Shown: positions 26,153 to 34,987, counted from the first letter of the stretch. The stretch: 64,000 nt of DNA from Hyphomicrobium_B sp001006785 (GCF_001006785.1 NZ_CDHO01000002.1:806001-870000); one strand, 5' to 3'. Notes: generated by a model not told the origin, from the letters alone. Numbers and translations: made by a program.

Positions 26153-26156
26153 CGTC

Positions 26157-27368
26157 ATGGCGCTGCTTCCCGTCACCGAAGCGCTGAAGCACATTCTGGA
26201 AACTGCAGACACTCTCGAAACGGAAGACGTCTCGCTTCGTCACGCGCTTGGCCGCACGCTCGCACGTTCGATCGAAGCCCGCGTCGACAATCCGCCGTTC
26301 GACGCATCCGCGATGGACGGATATGCCGTCCGCGCCGAGGATGTCTCGAAGGTTCCGGTTACGCTCAAATTGATCGGCGAAGCCGGAGCCGGCCAGCCAT
26401 TCTCCGGCACCGTCGCAGAAGGTCAGACTGTACGCATCTTCACCGGTGCGGCACTGCCGAGCGGCGCGGACTCTGTCGTCATTCAGGAAAACGTCGCGGC
26501 CGACGGCGCGGCCATCACCTTTCGCGAAGCCGCCGATCGCGAAGATAATGTCCGCCCGAAAGGCCAGGACTTCACCAAAGGCCGCGCGCTTTTTGAAAAA
26601 GGCCAGCGCCTGACCGCGCGCGATATTCTTCTCGCCGCCGCCGCAGGACACGGCACGCTGCCCGTCGTGCGCAAACCCATCGTCGCATTGCTCGCGACCG
26701 GCGACGAACTCGTCGAGCCGGGAACACCGCTCGGACCGGGACAGATTTCCGCGTCGAACGCCTTCGGCCTCGCAGCCGTCGTCGAAGCGGCAGGCGGCGA
26801 AGCACGCCTCCTCGGGATTGCACGCGATACTCTGGAATCTCTGGACGATGCCATCCGGCGTGCCGATGGCGCCGATATTCTGGTGACGATCGGCGGCGCG
26901 TCGGTCGGCGATTACGATCTCGTTCGCCCGGCGTTGGAAAAAGCTGGAGCCAAGCTCGCGTTCTACAAGATCGCGATGCGCCCAGGAAAGCCGCTGTTCT
27001 TCGGATCACGAACCGCAGGGAAAAATCAGCAGCACTGCCTCGGATTGCCGGGCAATCCAGTTGCCTCGCTGATTTGCTCGCGCGTGTTTCTCGTTCCGCT
27101 GCTCGGGCGCTTGCTCGGCCGCGATGTTCCGCTCGAAGCCATCGACGCCGTGCTCGGCGATGCGCTTCCCGCCAACGGCCCGCGCGAGCATTACATGCGC
27201 GCCCGGCTCGATCTTACGACCGCGCCGCCGCGCGCCGTTCCGTTCAAAAATCAGGACAGCGGAATGATCACGGCCCTGCAGCGCGCCGACTGCCTGATCG
27301 TGGTCCCTATCGACGCCCCCGCGCAACCTGCGGGAACGCCCGTAAAAGTGTTGAAGCTCGACATCTGA
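26157..27368 (+). CDS. moeA: Molybdopterin molybdenumtransferase
   Basis: A 403-residue enzyme inserting molybdate into adenylylated molybdopterin. Typical elements: SAMDGYAVRAED, GAALPSGADSVVIQE, the MoaB/Mog-like domain with ATGDEL and SNAFGL, and GLPGNPVAS. Starts 4 bases after the moaC stop. Many relatives have lexA next; here the convergent efp gene follows. Confidence 0.95.
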   Translation: MALLPVTEALKHILETADTLETEDVSLRHALGRTLARSIEARVDNPPFDASAMDGYAVRAEDVSKVPVTLKLIGEAGAGQPFSGTVAEGQTVRIFTGAALPSGADSVVIQENVAADGAAITFREAADREDNVRPKGQDFTKGRALFEKGQRLTARDILLAAAAGHGTLPVVRKPIVALLATGDELVEPGTPLGPGQISASNAFGLAAVVEAAGGEARLLGIARDTLESLDDAIRRADGADILVTIGGASVGDYDLVRPALEKAGAKLAFYKIAMRPGKPLFFGSRTAGKNQQHCLGLPGNPVASLICSRVFLVPLLGRLLGRDVPLEAIDAVLGDALPANGPREHYMRARLDLTTAPPRAVPFKNQDSGMITALQRADCLIVVPIDAPAQPAGTPVKVLKLDI

Positions 27369-27418
27369 GCATCGCGCCGCACGTTACCAGCGCGGCGCAA
27401 GATCGGAGCTAAACCCGA

Positions 27419-27988
27419 TCAGTCCTTCGCGCGCTCGACATACGACCCATCGGCCGTCATCACGACGACGCGCGTGCCCGTGCCGATGTGCGGCGGCACC
27501 ATCACGCGGGCGCCGTTCGAAAGCTTCGCGGGCTTGTACGACGACGACGCCGTCTGCCCTTTTACGACCGGGTCGGCTTCGATGATTTCGAGCGTGACAC
27601 GCGCCGGAAGCTCGATCGAGATCGGGTTGCCTTCATGCAGCGCCACGAGGCAGGTCATGCCTTCCTGCAGCCACTGTCCCTGATCACCGACGACATCCCG
27701 CGAGATCGTGATCTGATCGAAGGTCTCGGGGTGCATGAAATTGTACCCCATGTCGTCTTCGTAAAGATAATTGAAGTCTTTTTCATCGAGGTAGGCGCGC
27801 TCGACCTGATCGGTCGTGCGGTAGCGCTCGGTCACCTTCACGCCATCGGCGATGCGGCGCATTTCGAGATGGGTGACGGGCGTGCCTTTGCCGGGGTGGA
27901 TGTTTTCCGCGTGCATGACGACGGCAAGCTTTCCGTCGAGATCGAGCACATTGCCTTTACGGACCGAGCTTGCGATAACCTTGACCAC
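27419..27988 (-). CDS. efp: Elongation factor P
   Basis: A 189-residue translation factor that rescues ribosomes stalled at polyproline. The modified lysine is Lys34 in HPGKGTP, the substrate of EpmA. Three beta-barrel domains are recognisable, and the end motif GTRVVVMTADGSYVERAKD is conserved. It is divergent from epmA across ~150 bases, and epmB lies 1.8 kb away, so substrate and modifying enzymes are encoded together. Confidence 0.97.
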   Translation of the reverse strand: MVKVIASSVRKGNVLDLDGKLAVVMHAENIHPGKGTPVTHLEMRRIADGVKVTERYRTTDQVERAYLDEKDFNYLYEDDMGYNFMHPETFDQITISRDVVGDQGQWLQEGMTCLVALHEGNPISIELPARVTLEIIEADPVVKGQTASSSYKPAKLSNGARVMVPPHIGTGTRVVVMTADGSYVERAKD

Positions 27989-28142
27989 CTAACGTCTCCG
28001 TTCTCAAATTCAAAATAGCCGCGTCCGCCGCATTGGCGGCCGGTCGGCGGCAACCCTTCGGGGAATCTGTCGCGTCCTCTTACCTGCTTACCTTTCGGCC
28101 GCCAAGTGCGGCAACGGCACCGCGAAAGCCCATTTTTCAGCC

Positions 28143-29192
28143 ATGTCGCAAGCGTCTCCCTGGTGGAATCCCGGCCGGCATTCGGATCGCCGGCCCTTTC
28201 TTGTGGCGCGCGGGCGCATCAAGGCAGCGTTAAGAGATTGGTTCACCTCGCAAGGCTTCATTGAGGTCGAACCCGGCTGCCTGCAGGTTTCTCCGGGCAA
28301 CGAAACCCATCTGCATGCCTTCCGGACCGAACTCGTCGGCACGGATCTGAGGCGCCGCGACCTCTATCTCCATACCTCGCCCGAATTCGCGATGAAGAAG
28401 CTGCTGGCCGCCGGCGAGACGAAGATCTTCGCGTTCGCCCCGGTCTTCCGCAACCGCGAGCACGGCAAGCTGCACGCATCCGAATTCACCATGCTCGAAT
28501 GGTACCGCGCGGGCGAGCCCTACGACACGCTCTGGAGCGACTGCGCATCGATCCTCTATACCGCCGCCCGCGCCTGCGAGCGGATGCAATGGTCGTATCG
28601 CGGCAAGCCGTGCGATTTGACCAAAGGCTACGACTGGACGACGCTTTATCAGGCTTTCGTGCAATTCGCGGACATTCCGCTGCACGAAACGATGACCGCG
28701 ACGTCGGTCGATCGTGATAGGCTCGCCGCGCACGCGCAAGCCCAAGGCATTCGTGTCGCCAACGACGATACGTGGTCGGACATCTTCAGCAAGGTTCTCG
28801 TCGAAAAGATCGAGCCGGGGCTCGGAGTCCATCGGCCCGAGATCCTGTGCGAATACCCGATCAACGAGGCTGCGCTCGCCCGCCCTTCGGCACTCGATCC
28901 CGCCGTCGCCGAACGCTTCGAGCTCTACGTGTGCGGCGTCGAGCTGGCGAACGGCTTCGGCGAGCTGACCGATGCCGACGAACAACGCCGCCGCTTCGAA
29001 ACATGGATGGCCGACAAGGCTCGCATCTACGGGGAACGATACCCGATCGATGAAGATTTTCTGAGCGCGCTCGCGGCGATGCCGCCCGCGTCCGGGTGCG
29101 CTCTCGGCTTCGACCGGCTTGTGATGCTCGCATCCGGCGCTGAGCGCATCGAACAGGTCATCTGGACGCCGCTGCCCGATAGCGGCACATAG
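28143..29192 (+). CDS. epmA: EF-P beta-lysine ligase (lysyl-tRNA synthetase paralog)
   Basis: A 349-residue class II synthetase-like protein lacking the anticodon-binding domain, the hallmark of EpmA/GenX/PoxA. Motif 2 reads PVFRNREHGKLHASEFTMLEW and motif 3 is GCALGFDRLVML. It attaches beta-lysine to Lys34 of EF-P. Divergent from efp. Confidence 0.92.
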   Translation: MSQASPWWNPGRHSDRRPFLVARGRIKAALRDWFTSQGFIEVEPGCLQVSPGNETHLHAFRTELVGTDLRRRDLYLHTSPEFAMKKLLAAGETKIFAFAPVFRNREHGKLHASEFTMLEWYRAGEPYDTLWSDCASILYTAARACERMQWSYRGKPCDLTKGYDWTTLYQAFVQFADIPLHETMTATSVDRDRLAAHAQAQGIRVANDDTWSDIFSKVLVEKIEPGLGVHRPEILCEYPINEAALARPSALDPAVAERFELYVCGVELANGFGELTDADEQRRRFETWMADKARIYGERYPIDEDFLSALAAMPPASGCALGFDRLVMLASGAERIEQVIWTPLPDSGT

Positions 29193-29206
29193 AGCGCAAC
29201 AATCGC

Positions 29207-29312
29207 TCCCCTCTCCCCGTCCTTACGGGGAGAGGGTTAGGGTGAGGGGCAGCGGCTTGCTGGGTGATCGCACCCCCTCACTCCAACCCTCTTCCTCTTC
29301 AGGAACAGGCGA
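29207..29312. repeat. REP/BIME-like pair of inverted GC-rich repeats
   Basis: Downstream of epmA, CCCTCTCCCCGT faces ACGGGGAGAGGG as a near-perfect hairpin (29211-29236) and runs on into GTTAGGGTGAGGGG. About 20 bases later a second copy occurs in the opposite direction (CCCCCTCACTCCAACCCTCTTCC). Paired palindromic units of this kind are dispersed extragenic repeats in many Hyphomicrobiales genomes. The small frames seen in it are not coding. Confidence 0.7.
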
Positions 29313-29333
29313 AAGGGAAGATGGAGACAGGCC

Positions 29334-29819
29334 ATGCCGAACGAAACACATTCCGGCGGCTGCCAGTGCGGCGCCGTTCGCTTTCGCGTCGAAGGAAGCC
29401 TGGACGACGCCTCGGTTTGCCATTGCCGGATGTGTCAGAAGGCATTCGGCAATTTCTACGCTCCGCTCGTCTCGATCCGCGACGCCAAGCTCACCTGGAC
29501 GCGCGGCACGCCGAAAAAATTCCGCTCGTCGAATTTCGCCGAGCGCGGCTTCTGCGCCGAATGCGGCACACCGCTGACCTATGAAGCTCCCGACGGCATC
29601 GCACTCGCGGTCGGCGCGTTCGACAACCCGGCGGATATCGCGCCGAAACGGCAATGGGGGATCGAGGGCAAGCTGCCATACGTCGACACGATCGGCGCGC
29701 TGCCTTCCCATCACACCCTGGCCGATGCGAATGCCGCACCGTTCTTGCACGACGTGGTGTCATATCAGCATCCCGATCACGACACGGCGCAGTGGCCGGA
29801 GCAGCATCCCAAGCGATGA
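29334..29819 (+). CDS. GFA/CENP-V-type zinc protein
   Basis: A 161-residue protein of the glutathione-dependent formaldehyde-activating enzyme fold: zinc ligands in GGCQCGAVRF, CHCRMCQKAFG and CAECGTPL. Some members bind formaldehyde-glutathione adducts, but most are uncharacterised. Its stop overlaps the epmB start (ATGA), so it is co-translated with epmB. In an H4MPT methylotroph a role in formaldehyde handling is possible but not shown. Confidence 0.82.
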   Translation: MPNETHSGGCQCGAVRFRVEGSLDDASVCHCRMCQKAFGNFYAPLVSIRDAKLTWTRGTPKKFRSSNFAERGFCAECGTPLTYEAPDGIALAVGAFDNPADIAPKRQWGIEGKLPYVDTIGALPSHHTLADANAAPFLHDVVSYQHPDHDTAQWPEQHPKR

Positions 29820-30886
29820 CACGCACCCCACGAAAATTGACATCGGTCGACGACCTGATCGCGGCCGAGCTTGCGCCAGATTCCGCGCGCGACGCCTTGA
29901 ACAAAGTCGGCGCGCGGTACGCCATCTCCGTCACGCCCGCCGTCGCCGATCTTATCGATCCCAACGACACGGCCGATCCCATCGCACGGCAATTCGTGCC
30001 CGATGCGCGCGAGCTTGAAACCCGCCCCGCCGAACGCGACGACCCGATCGGCGATCGCATCAAGAGCCCAGCGCCCGGCGTCGTCCATCGTTACCCGGAT
30101 CGCGTGTTATTGAAGATCGCCAGCGTCTGCCCGGTCTATTGCCGCTTCTGCTTCCGCCGCGAAATGGTCGGCCCTGCCAACGGCGAAACCCTTTCGGCTG
30201 ATGATCTTACCGCGGCCGTCGCCTACATCCGTGCGACCCCCGCCGTTTGGGAGGTCATCCTGACCGGTGGCGATCCGCTCATTCTGTCACCGCGCCGCAT
30301 TCGCGAGGTGACGGAGATGCTTTCGGCCATTCCGCATGTGAAAATCCTGCGCTGGCATACGCGTGTGCCGGTCGTCGATCCCGATCGCGTAACGGATGAG
30401 TTGATCGCCGCATTGAAAGCCACGCACAAGACCGTGTTCGTCGGTCTTCATACCAATCACGCGCGCGAATTGACGGGGTCGGCGCGCACGGCCGTTGCAA
30501 AGCTCGTCGATGCCGGCATTCCGCTCGTCAGCCAGACCGTGCTACTCAAGGGCGTCAACGATGATGCCGACACGCTCGAAAACCTAATGCGCGCTCTCGT
30601 CGAACTGCGCGTCAAACCCTACTACTTGCATCATGGCGACCTCGCGCCCGGGACAGCGCACTTCCGCACCACGATCGCGAAAGGCCAGAAGCTGATGCGC
30701 GAATTGCGCAAGCGGCTTTCGGGGCTCGCGCTGCCGACGTATGTGCTCGATCTCCCCGGCGCGCACGGCAAGGTGCCGCTGGAATCCTATGCGAGCGTCG
30801 AGCCCTCCGGCAGAACACGCCTTCGCGACGCGCACGATCAGGAACACGTCTACGACGACTGCTGCTCCGCACCCGACATCCCCTGA
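29816..30886 (+). CDS. epmB: EF-P (R)-beta-lysine synthase, lysine 2,3-aminomutase-like radical SAM enzyme
   Basis: A 356-residue radical SAM enzyme with the cluster motif CPVYCRFC, LTGGDPLIL, the HTNH region and the PLP-lysine-type C-terminal part. It converts lysine to beta-lysine for EpmA. Lysine 2,3-aminomutases of clostridia are longer (~420), so the shorter length and the proximity to epmA and efp favour EpmB. ATG 29816 is coupled to the GFA gene; the frame opens further upstream only in the shadow of that gene. Confidence 0.9.
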   Translation: MTRTPRKLTSVDDLIAAELAPDSARDALNKVGARYAISVTPAVADLIDPNDTADPIARQFVPDARELETRPAERDDPIGDRIKSPAPGVVHRYPDRVLLKIASVCPVYCRFCFRREMVGPANGETLSADDLTAAVAYIRATPAVWEVILTGGDPLILSPRRIREVTEMLSAIPHVKILRWHTRVPVVDPDRVTDELIAALKATHKTVFVGLHTNHARELTGSARTAVAKLVDAGIPLVSQTVLLKGVNDDADTLENLMRALVELRVKPYYLHHGDLAPGTAHFRTTIAKGQKLMRELRKRLSGLALPTYVLDLPGAHGKVPLESYASVEPSGRTRLRDAHDQEHVYDDCCSAPDIP

Positions 30887-30957
30887 CGGCGCGCTGCCTC
30901 TATCTCTTCCCCTACAAGCGGAACCGAAGCCAAGCGGCCCAATCACCACTCACTGCT

Positions 30958-31329
30958 CTAGCTCCGCCGCCATTCGCCAGAAAAGTACTTCGCGGGCGGC
31001 TCAACATCGTCCGCAAGATTGAGCGCGTCGACTTCATCGAACCACCTGTCGCGCGCGCTCTCCGGCAGTCGCGTTCCACACCACGGACAGTGGTCGATCA
31101 GGAGATACGACGCACTCCCGTCATGGATGATGAGCCCGTATTCATCCATCGCCTCGTTGTAGACGATGAGAGAGTCCGCACATTCGAACGGATCGATGTG
31201 CTGATCGCAATCGAACTCGAGGGCCTTCACCATTGCAGCGCAGCAATGCACAGCCGACGTTGATGGCGGCTGCCAGTCCCCGAACGGCATCCACAGAACG
31301 CGCCGGTCAGGATAAAGGGCTTTGCTCAC
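30958..31329 (-). CDS. Small hypothetical protein with a CPWCG motif (DUF6980-like)
   Basis: A 123-residue soluble protein. The C-terminal part IDHCPWCGTRLPESARDRWFD resembles the DUF6980 family, with further cysteines at CCAAM, CDQ and EFD-CAD that may bind zinc. Function unknown. It is convergent with epmB and divergent from the oxidoreductase at 31558. Confidence 0.7.
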   Translation of the reverse strand: MSKALYPDRRVLWMPFGDWQPPSTSAVHCCAAMVKALEFDCDQHIDPFECADSLIVYNEAMDEYGLIIHDGSASYLLIDHCPWCGTRLPESARDRWFDEVDALNLADDVEPPAKYFSGEWRRS

Positions 31330-31351
31330 GGATCATTCGCTCCACGCACGC

Positions 31352-31378
31352 AGATCAGCCGGTCCAACCGGCTGATCT
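31352..31378. repeat. 11-bp perfect inverted repeat upstream of the CPWCG protein gene
   Basis: AGATCAGCCGG (31352-31362), loop TCCAA, CCGGCTGATCT (31368-31378). It lies 23 bases before the minus-strand start codon at 31329, so it could be a hairpin in the leader or an operator. No T-run follows on the plus strand. Confidence 0.6.
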
Positions 31379-31497
31379 CATATGATCAATGCATAGATTA
31401 TCCCTGAAAAATCAGCAAATTCGGGCGTCCGCTATAGCGGCGGAAATGCCGATCGGAGCAACGATTTTGCTTGGGACTGGCACCGTCTAATGCCAAA

Positions 31498-31511
31498 TTG
31501 ACGCAAATCAA
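31498..31511. promoter_or_regulatory. FixK/FNR-type box upstream of the molybdopterin oxidoreductase
   Basis: TTGAC-GCAA-ATCAA fits the FixK/FNR/FnrN consensus TTGAY-N4-RTCAA on both half-sites. Its centre, 31504.5, is 41-42 bases upstream of a plausible start site near 31546, the standard class II activator position, leaving a 12-base leader with GGGAGGAACA before the ATG at 31558. Confidence 0.55.
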
Positions 31512-31557
31512 CGCGTAGGATTACCTACGGAACAACGACAAAAATGCGGGAGGAACA

Positions 31558-33690
31558 ATGAACGAACAGCTGAAGCGTGACACCTTTTTCGGGGCGTGTC
31601 CGCATGATTGCCCCGACACATGCTCGATGATCTACGAAGTCGTCGAGGGCCGCTTGTCTTACGTGCGCGGGAATAAAGAGCACCCGATGACGCGCGGTGG
31701 CCTGTGCGTCAAACTCAAGGACTTCCACGACCATCACGCCAACCCCGACCGCTTGATGTACCCCATGCGGCGGTCTGGGCCGAAAGGCTCTAAGCAGTTC
31801 GAACGCATCACCTGGGACGAGGCGATTTCCGAGATCGGCAAGCGCTGGCGCGCGATCATCGCCGAGTATGGCAGCCAGGCGATCATGCCCTACAGTTATT
31901 TGGGCAACATGGGTCTCGTGCAGGGCATCAATTCCGGCGACCCGTTTTTCAACAAGCTCGGATCGACGGTCAACGAGAAGACGTTCTGCGCCTCCGGCTC
32001 GTCAACCGCATGGCTGCTGACCGTCGGACCCACCGGCGCGGTCGATCCCGAAAGCTTCGTCCATGCGAAATATATCGTGATCTGGGCGTGCAACTCGATC
32101 TCGACCAACCTGCATCATTGGCCCTTCGTGCTCGAAGCACAAAAGCGCGGCGCAAAAGTCGTCGTCATCGACTCTTATCGCTCGCGCACGGCGAAGGCTG
32201 GCGATTGGCACATCTGCCCCCGCCCCGGCACCGACGGCGCGCTGGCAATGGGCTTCATCAATTCGATCATCGAGCAAGGGCTCGTCGATCAGGATTACGT
32301 CGACAAGTACACATACGGCTATCCGGAGCTTAAGGAACGCGCCGCGGAATTCACGCCGGAATATGTCGAGAAAGTCACCGGCGTCAAAGCGGCCGACATC
32401 GCCAAATTCGCCCGTGAGTTCGCAACGGCGCAACCGTCCGTCATTCGTCTCGGCGTTGCACTCGAAAGAAGCGTCGGCGGCGGACAAGCCATTCGCGCCG
32501 CCTGCTGCCTACCAGCGCTCGTCGGCTCCTGGCGCCATGTCGGCGGCGGACTTCTGCAAATGCCGCTCTGGGATTTCCCGATCGATTGGGCCAAGGCCGC
32601 ACGCCCCGACTGGATCAAGCCCGGCACGCGCGTCGTCAACAACCTGAAGCTCGGTGCGGCTCTGACCGGCGAGATGCCGCTCGATCCGCCGATCAAAAGC
32701 CTGTTCGTGTTCTGCACCAACCCGGTCTCGCAGGCACCCGAGACGAACAAGATCGTCCAGGGTCTGCAGCGCGAGGACCTGTTCACCGTCGTTGCCGAGC
32801 ATTTCCTGACCGACACGGCGAAATACGCCGACATCGTCCTGCCCGCCGCGATGGCAGGCGAAGCCGAAGACATGATGTGGTCTTGGGGCCATTTCTATAT
32901 GACCTACAATCAGAAAGCCGTCGAACCTCCCGGCGAATGCAAACCGACGAGCGAAGTCTGGCGTCTGCTCGCCAAGGAAATGGGCTTCGACGATCCCGTC
33001 TTCAAAATGACCGACAGCGAGCTGTGCGCGGAATACATCAATTGGTCCGACCCCAAGATGGGCGGCATCGACATGGAGTATTTCAAGAAGCACGGCTTCT
33101 ATAAGATCGACGTCGGAAACGCCGACACGCGCACACCGCACGCCGAGGGGCACTTCCCGACACCGTCCGGCAAGGTCGAGTTCCTGCTGCACGACGCCAA
33201 GAACTTCGTCGCCGGTCCGTTCCGCGCGATGTACGACGGCGAGCAGTCGGGCGAGCCGGTCGATCCATTGCCAGGTTACATCCCGGCACGCGAACGGCCC
33301 GAGACCAATCCAGAACGCGCCAAGCTCTATTCGCTGAATATCATCTCACCGAAGAGCCACGCGTTCCTGAATTCCTGCTACGCCAACGAACCGCACAAGA
33401 TCAAAGCCCAAGGCGATCAGTTCGTGCTGATCTCGCCCGATGACGCGACGCGTCGATCGATCCGTGAAGGCGATCCCGTCCGTGTCTATAATGATCGCGG
33501 CGATTTCGAAGGTCTGGCACACGTGACGGACGACGTGCCCACCGGCGTCGTCGTGGCGACGCTCGGATACTGGCGTTCGCTCAACCGATCCGACGGCTCG
33601 GTAAACTGTATTTCATCCGACGCCTGGTGCGGACTTGGCCGTGCCCCGACGTTCTCCGACAATCTCGTCGAGGTGCAGCGCGTCAACTGA
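31558..33690 (+). CDS. Molybdopterin-dependent oxidoreductase, DMSO reductase family
   Basis: A 710-residue protein. Cys14, Cys18, Cys22 and Cys50 (CPHDCPDTC and GGLCVK) are a 4Fe-4S site, followed by the molybdopterin fold with FCTNPVSQAPETN and the C-terminal MoCo-binding module (PKSHAFLNSCY). No signal peptide or Tat motif, so it acts in the cytoplasm. The region TFCASGSS is where the metal ligand of this family lies; I cannot assign it with certainty. Substrate unknown. The flanking FixK/FNR-type box suggests expression at low oxygen. It follows a strong Shine-Dalgarno GGGAGGA and has its own terminator. Confidence 0.85.
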   Translation: MNEQLKRDTFFGACPHDCPDTCSMIYEVVEGRLSYVRGNKEHPMTRGGLCVKLKDFHDHHANPDRLMYPMRRSGPKGSKQFERITWDEAISEIGKRWRAIIAEYGSQAIMPYSYLGNMGLVQGINSGDPFFNKLGSTVNEKTFCASGSSTAWLLTVGPTGAVDPESFVHAKYIVIWACNSISTNLHHWPFVLEAQKRGAKVVVIDSYRSRTAKAGDWHICPRPGTDGALAMGFINSIIEQGLVDQDYVDKYTYGYPELKERAAEFTPEYVEKVTGVKAADIAKFAREFATAQPSVIRLGVALERSVGGGQAIRAACCLPALVGSWRHVGGGLLQMPLWDFPIDWAKAARPDWIKPGTRVVNNLKLGAALTGEMPLDPPIKSLFVFCTNPVSQAPETNKIVQGLQREDLFTVVAEHFLTDTAKYADIVLPAAMAGEAEDMMWSWGHFYMTYNQKAVEPPGECKPTSEVWRLLAKEMGFDDPVFKMTDSELCAEYINWSDPKMGGIDMEYFKKHGFYKIDVGNADTRTPHAEGHFPTPSGKVEFLLHDAKNFVAGPFRAMYDGEQSGEPVDPLPGYIPARERPETNPERAKLYSLNIISPKSHAFLNSCYANEPHKIKAQGDQFVLISPDDATRRSIREGDPVRVYNDRGDFEGLAHVTDDVPTGVVVATLGYWRSLNRSDGSVNCISSDAWCGLGRAPTFSDNLVEVQRVN

Positions 33691-33715
33691 CCGGCACGAC
33701 GACGAGCACAAACAG

Positions 33716-33763
33716 AAGCCGTTCCGGGCGACGAATGTTCGCCCGGGACGGCTTTATGTTTTT
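33716..33763 (+). terminator. Rho-independent terminator of the molybdopterin oxidoreductase
   Basis: A 16-bp stem with one wobble pair (AAGCCGTTCCGGGCGA at 33716-33731 with TCGCCCGGGACGGCTT at 33739-33754) followed by TATGTTTTT. Confidence 0.92.
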
Positions 33764-33904
33764 AAGCTGCCTGTTCCCCAGGTAACAGACGTCCCCAGGA
33801 CACCTGCGCTAACCAACGCCTTGGCAAAAAAGACGCCGCCCGCTCTTCTGCCGCAGCCGAGCATTTCATAAAAGGATGCCGGAGCGAGGCCGCTTCAGCA
33901 CTGG

Positions 33905-34297
33905 ATGTCCATGTCCCCCGCGCACGCGGCTCTTGCCGCCATGACGTATCTGCTGGCCAAACACGCCGTCGCGGATTTCTTTCTGCAGACGCAGATGATC
34001 TATCGCCAGAAAGGGATTTACGGCGCGCCGGGCGGGCTGCTCCACGCCCTCATCCATATCCTGCTGACGGCGCCGGTCTTCATCCTGTTTCCGGGTGGCA
34101 GCGCGGGTCTCGCGGTCGCGCTGCTCGCCGGCGAATTTCTCGTTCATTATCATATCGATTGGGCCAAGGAGCAGATCGTCCACCACTACGGCTGGAAGTT
34201 CGCCGACCGGCAATATTGGTGCGCCCTCGGCTTCGACCAGTTTCTTCATGGCCTGACCTACGTCACCCTGCTCTGGATCTGGCTCCCGTCAACCTGA
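33905..34297 (+). CDS. DUF3307 membrane protein
   Basis: A 130-residue protein with about four membrane segments and the DUF3307 signature (LLAKHAVADFFLQTQMIYRQKG, HYHIDWAKEQI, FDQFLHGLTYV) rich in conserved histidines. The family has no known function. ATG 33905 or the ATG two codons on are both possible. Not obviously linked to neighbours. Confidence 0.85.
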   Translation: MSMSPAHAALAAMTYLLAKHAVADFFLQTQMIYRQKGIYGAPGGLLHALIHILLTAPVFILFPGGSAGLAVALLAGEFLVHYHIDWAKEQIVHHYGWKFADRQYWCALGFDQFLHGLTYVTLLWIWLPST

Positions 34298-34384
34298 ACG
34301 AGCAAACGGCCACCTTGCGATTCCCGCTATCTCTCTGCCATATGCAGCGAACCAAACCTGCCGACCGCAAAAAACGCCGCCGCC

Positions 34385-34410
34385 GTAACGTTTCGGCGTT
34401 CTCTGGCGAA
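34385..34410 (+). promoter_or_regulatory. SigF-like (ECF) autoregulatory promoter
   Basis: GTAACG at 34385-34390 and CGAA at 34407-34410 with exactly 16 bases between match the pattern GTAACC-N16-CGAA that I recall for the Caulobacter sigma-F factor paired with NrsF. It ends 19 bases before the start codon of the sigma factor, as expected for self-regulation. The leader would be only about a dozen bases, and includes AAAGG as ribosome site. Confidence 0.6.
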
Positions 34411-34429
34411 ACATCCTAAAGGCGCAACC

Positions 34430-34987
34430 TTGGACCGAAAGGCACGAGACGCGGAGTGGTCGGCGCTGATGCGCGCCGCAATAGCGGGCAATGAACCCGC
34501 ATACCGCACGTTGCTCGAAGATCTTGCGCGGCTTTTGAGAGGCGCCGTGCGGCGCGGCTTTGCCGGCGTCGGCGTGGCGCGCGACGATGTCGAGGACGTG
34601 GTGCAGGACACTTTGCTGGCGATCCACTTGAAGCGACACACCTGGGACGCGGCTATGCCATTGGGTCCCTGGGTGCTCGCAATCGCGCGCAACAAGATGA
34701 TCGACGATCTGCGTCGTCGCGGCCGGCGCCCGGAGGTCCCGATCGACCTGACGCAATTCGACATCGAAGGCGACGATCAACAGGCCTCGATCGACGCCCA
34801 GGATGTTGCGCGCATCCTGAATGGGCTGTCGGATCGCAACCGCGACATCGTCCAGTCGATCAGCATCGACGGGCATTCCGCGCGTGACGTTGCCGACCGC
34901 TTGGGGATGACCGAGGTGGCCGTCCGGGTCGCCCTGCATCGTAGCCTGAAGGCGTTGGCCGATACCTACCAAGAGAAGAGCCGATGA
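34430..34987 (+). CDS. ECF sigma factor (SigF/NrsF type)
   Basis: A 185-residue sigma-70 region-2 and region-4 protein. Region 2 contains EDVVQDTLLAIH and WVLAIARNKMIDDLRR; region 4 is the helix-turn-helix DGHSARDVADRLGMTEVAVRVALHR. The start is taken as TTG at 34430, with AAAGG 7 bases upstream and the promoter ending at 34410. The next gene (NrsF) is its anti-sigma partner; the start and stop overlap in ATGA. In Caulobacter such pairs respond to heavy metals; the inducer here is unknown. Confidence 0.88.
   Translation: MDRKARDAEWSALMRAAIAGNEPAYRTLLEDLARLLRGAVRRGFAGVGVARDDVEDVVQDTLLAIHLKRHTWDAAMPLGPWVLAIARNKMIDDLRRRGRRPEVPIDLTQFDIEGDDQQASIDAQDVARILNGLSDRNRDIVQSISIDGHSARDVADRLGMTEVAVRVALHRSLKALADTYQEKSR

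Noticed and set aside
27369..27418. Strong terminator between moeA and efp
   Set aside because: GCGCCGC/GCGGCGC can pair but has no T-run on either strand.
28143..29192. Second lysyl-tRNA synthetase
   Set aside because: No anticodon-binding domain and beside efp and epmB, so EpmA is the better call.
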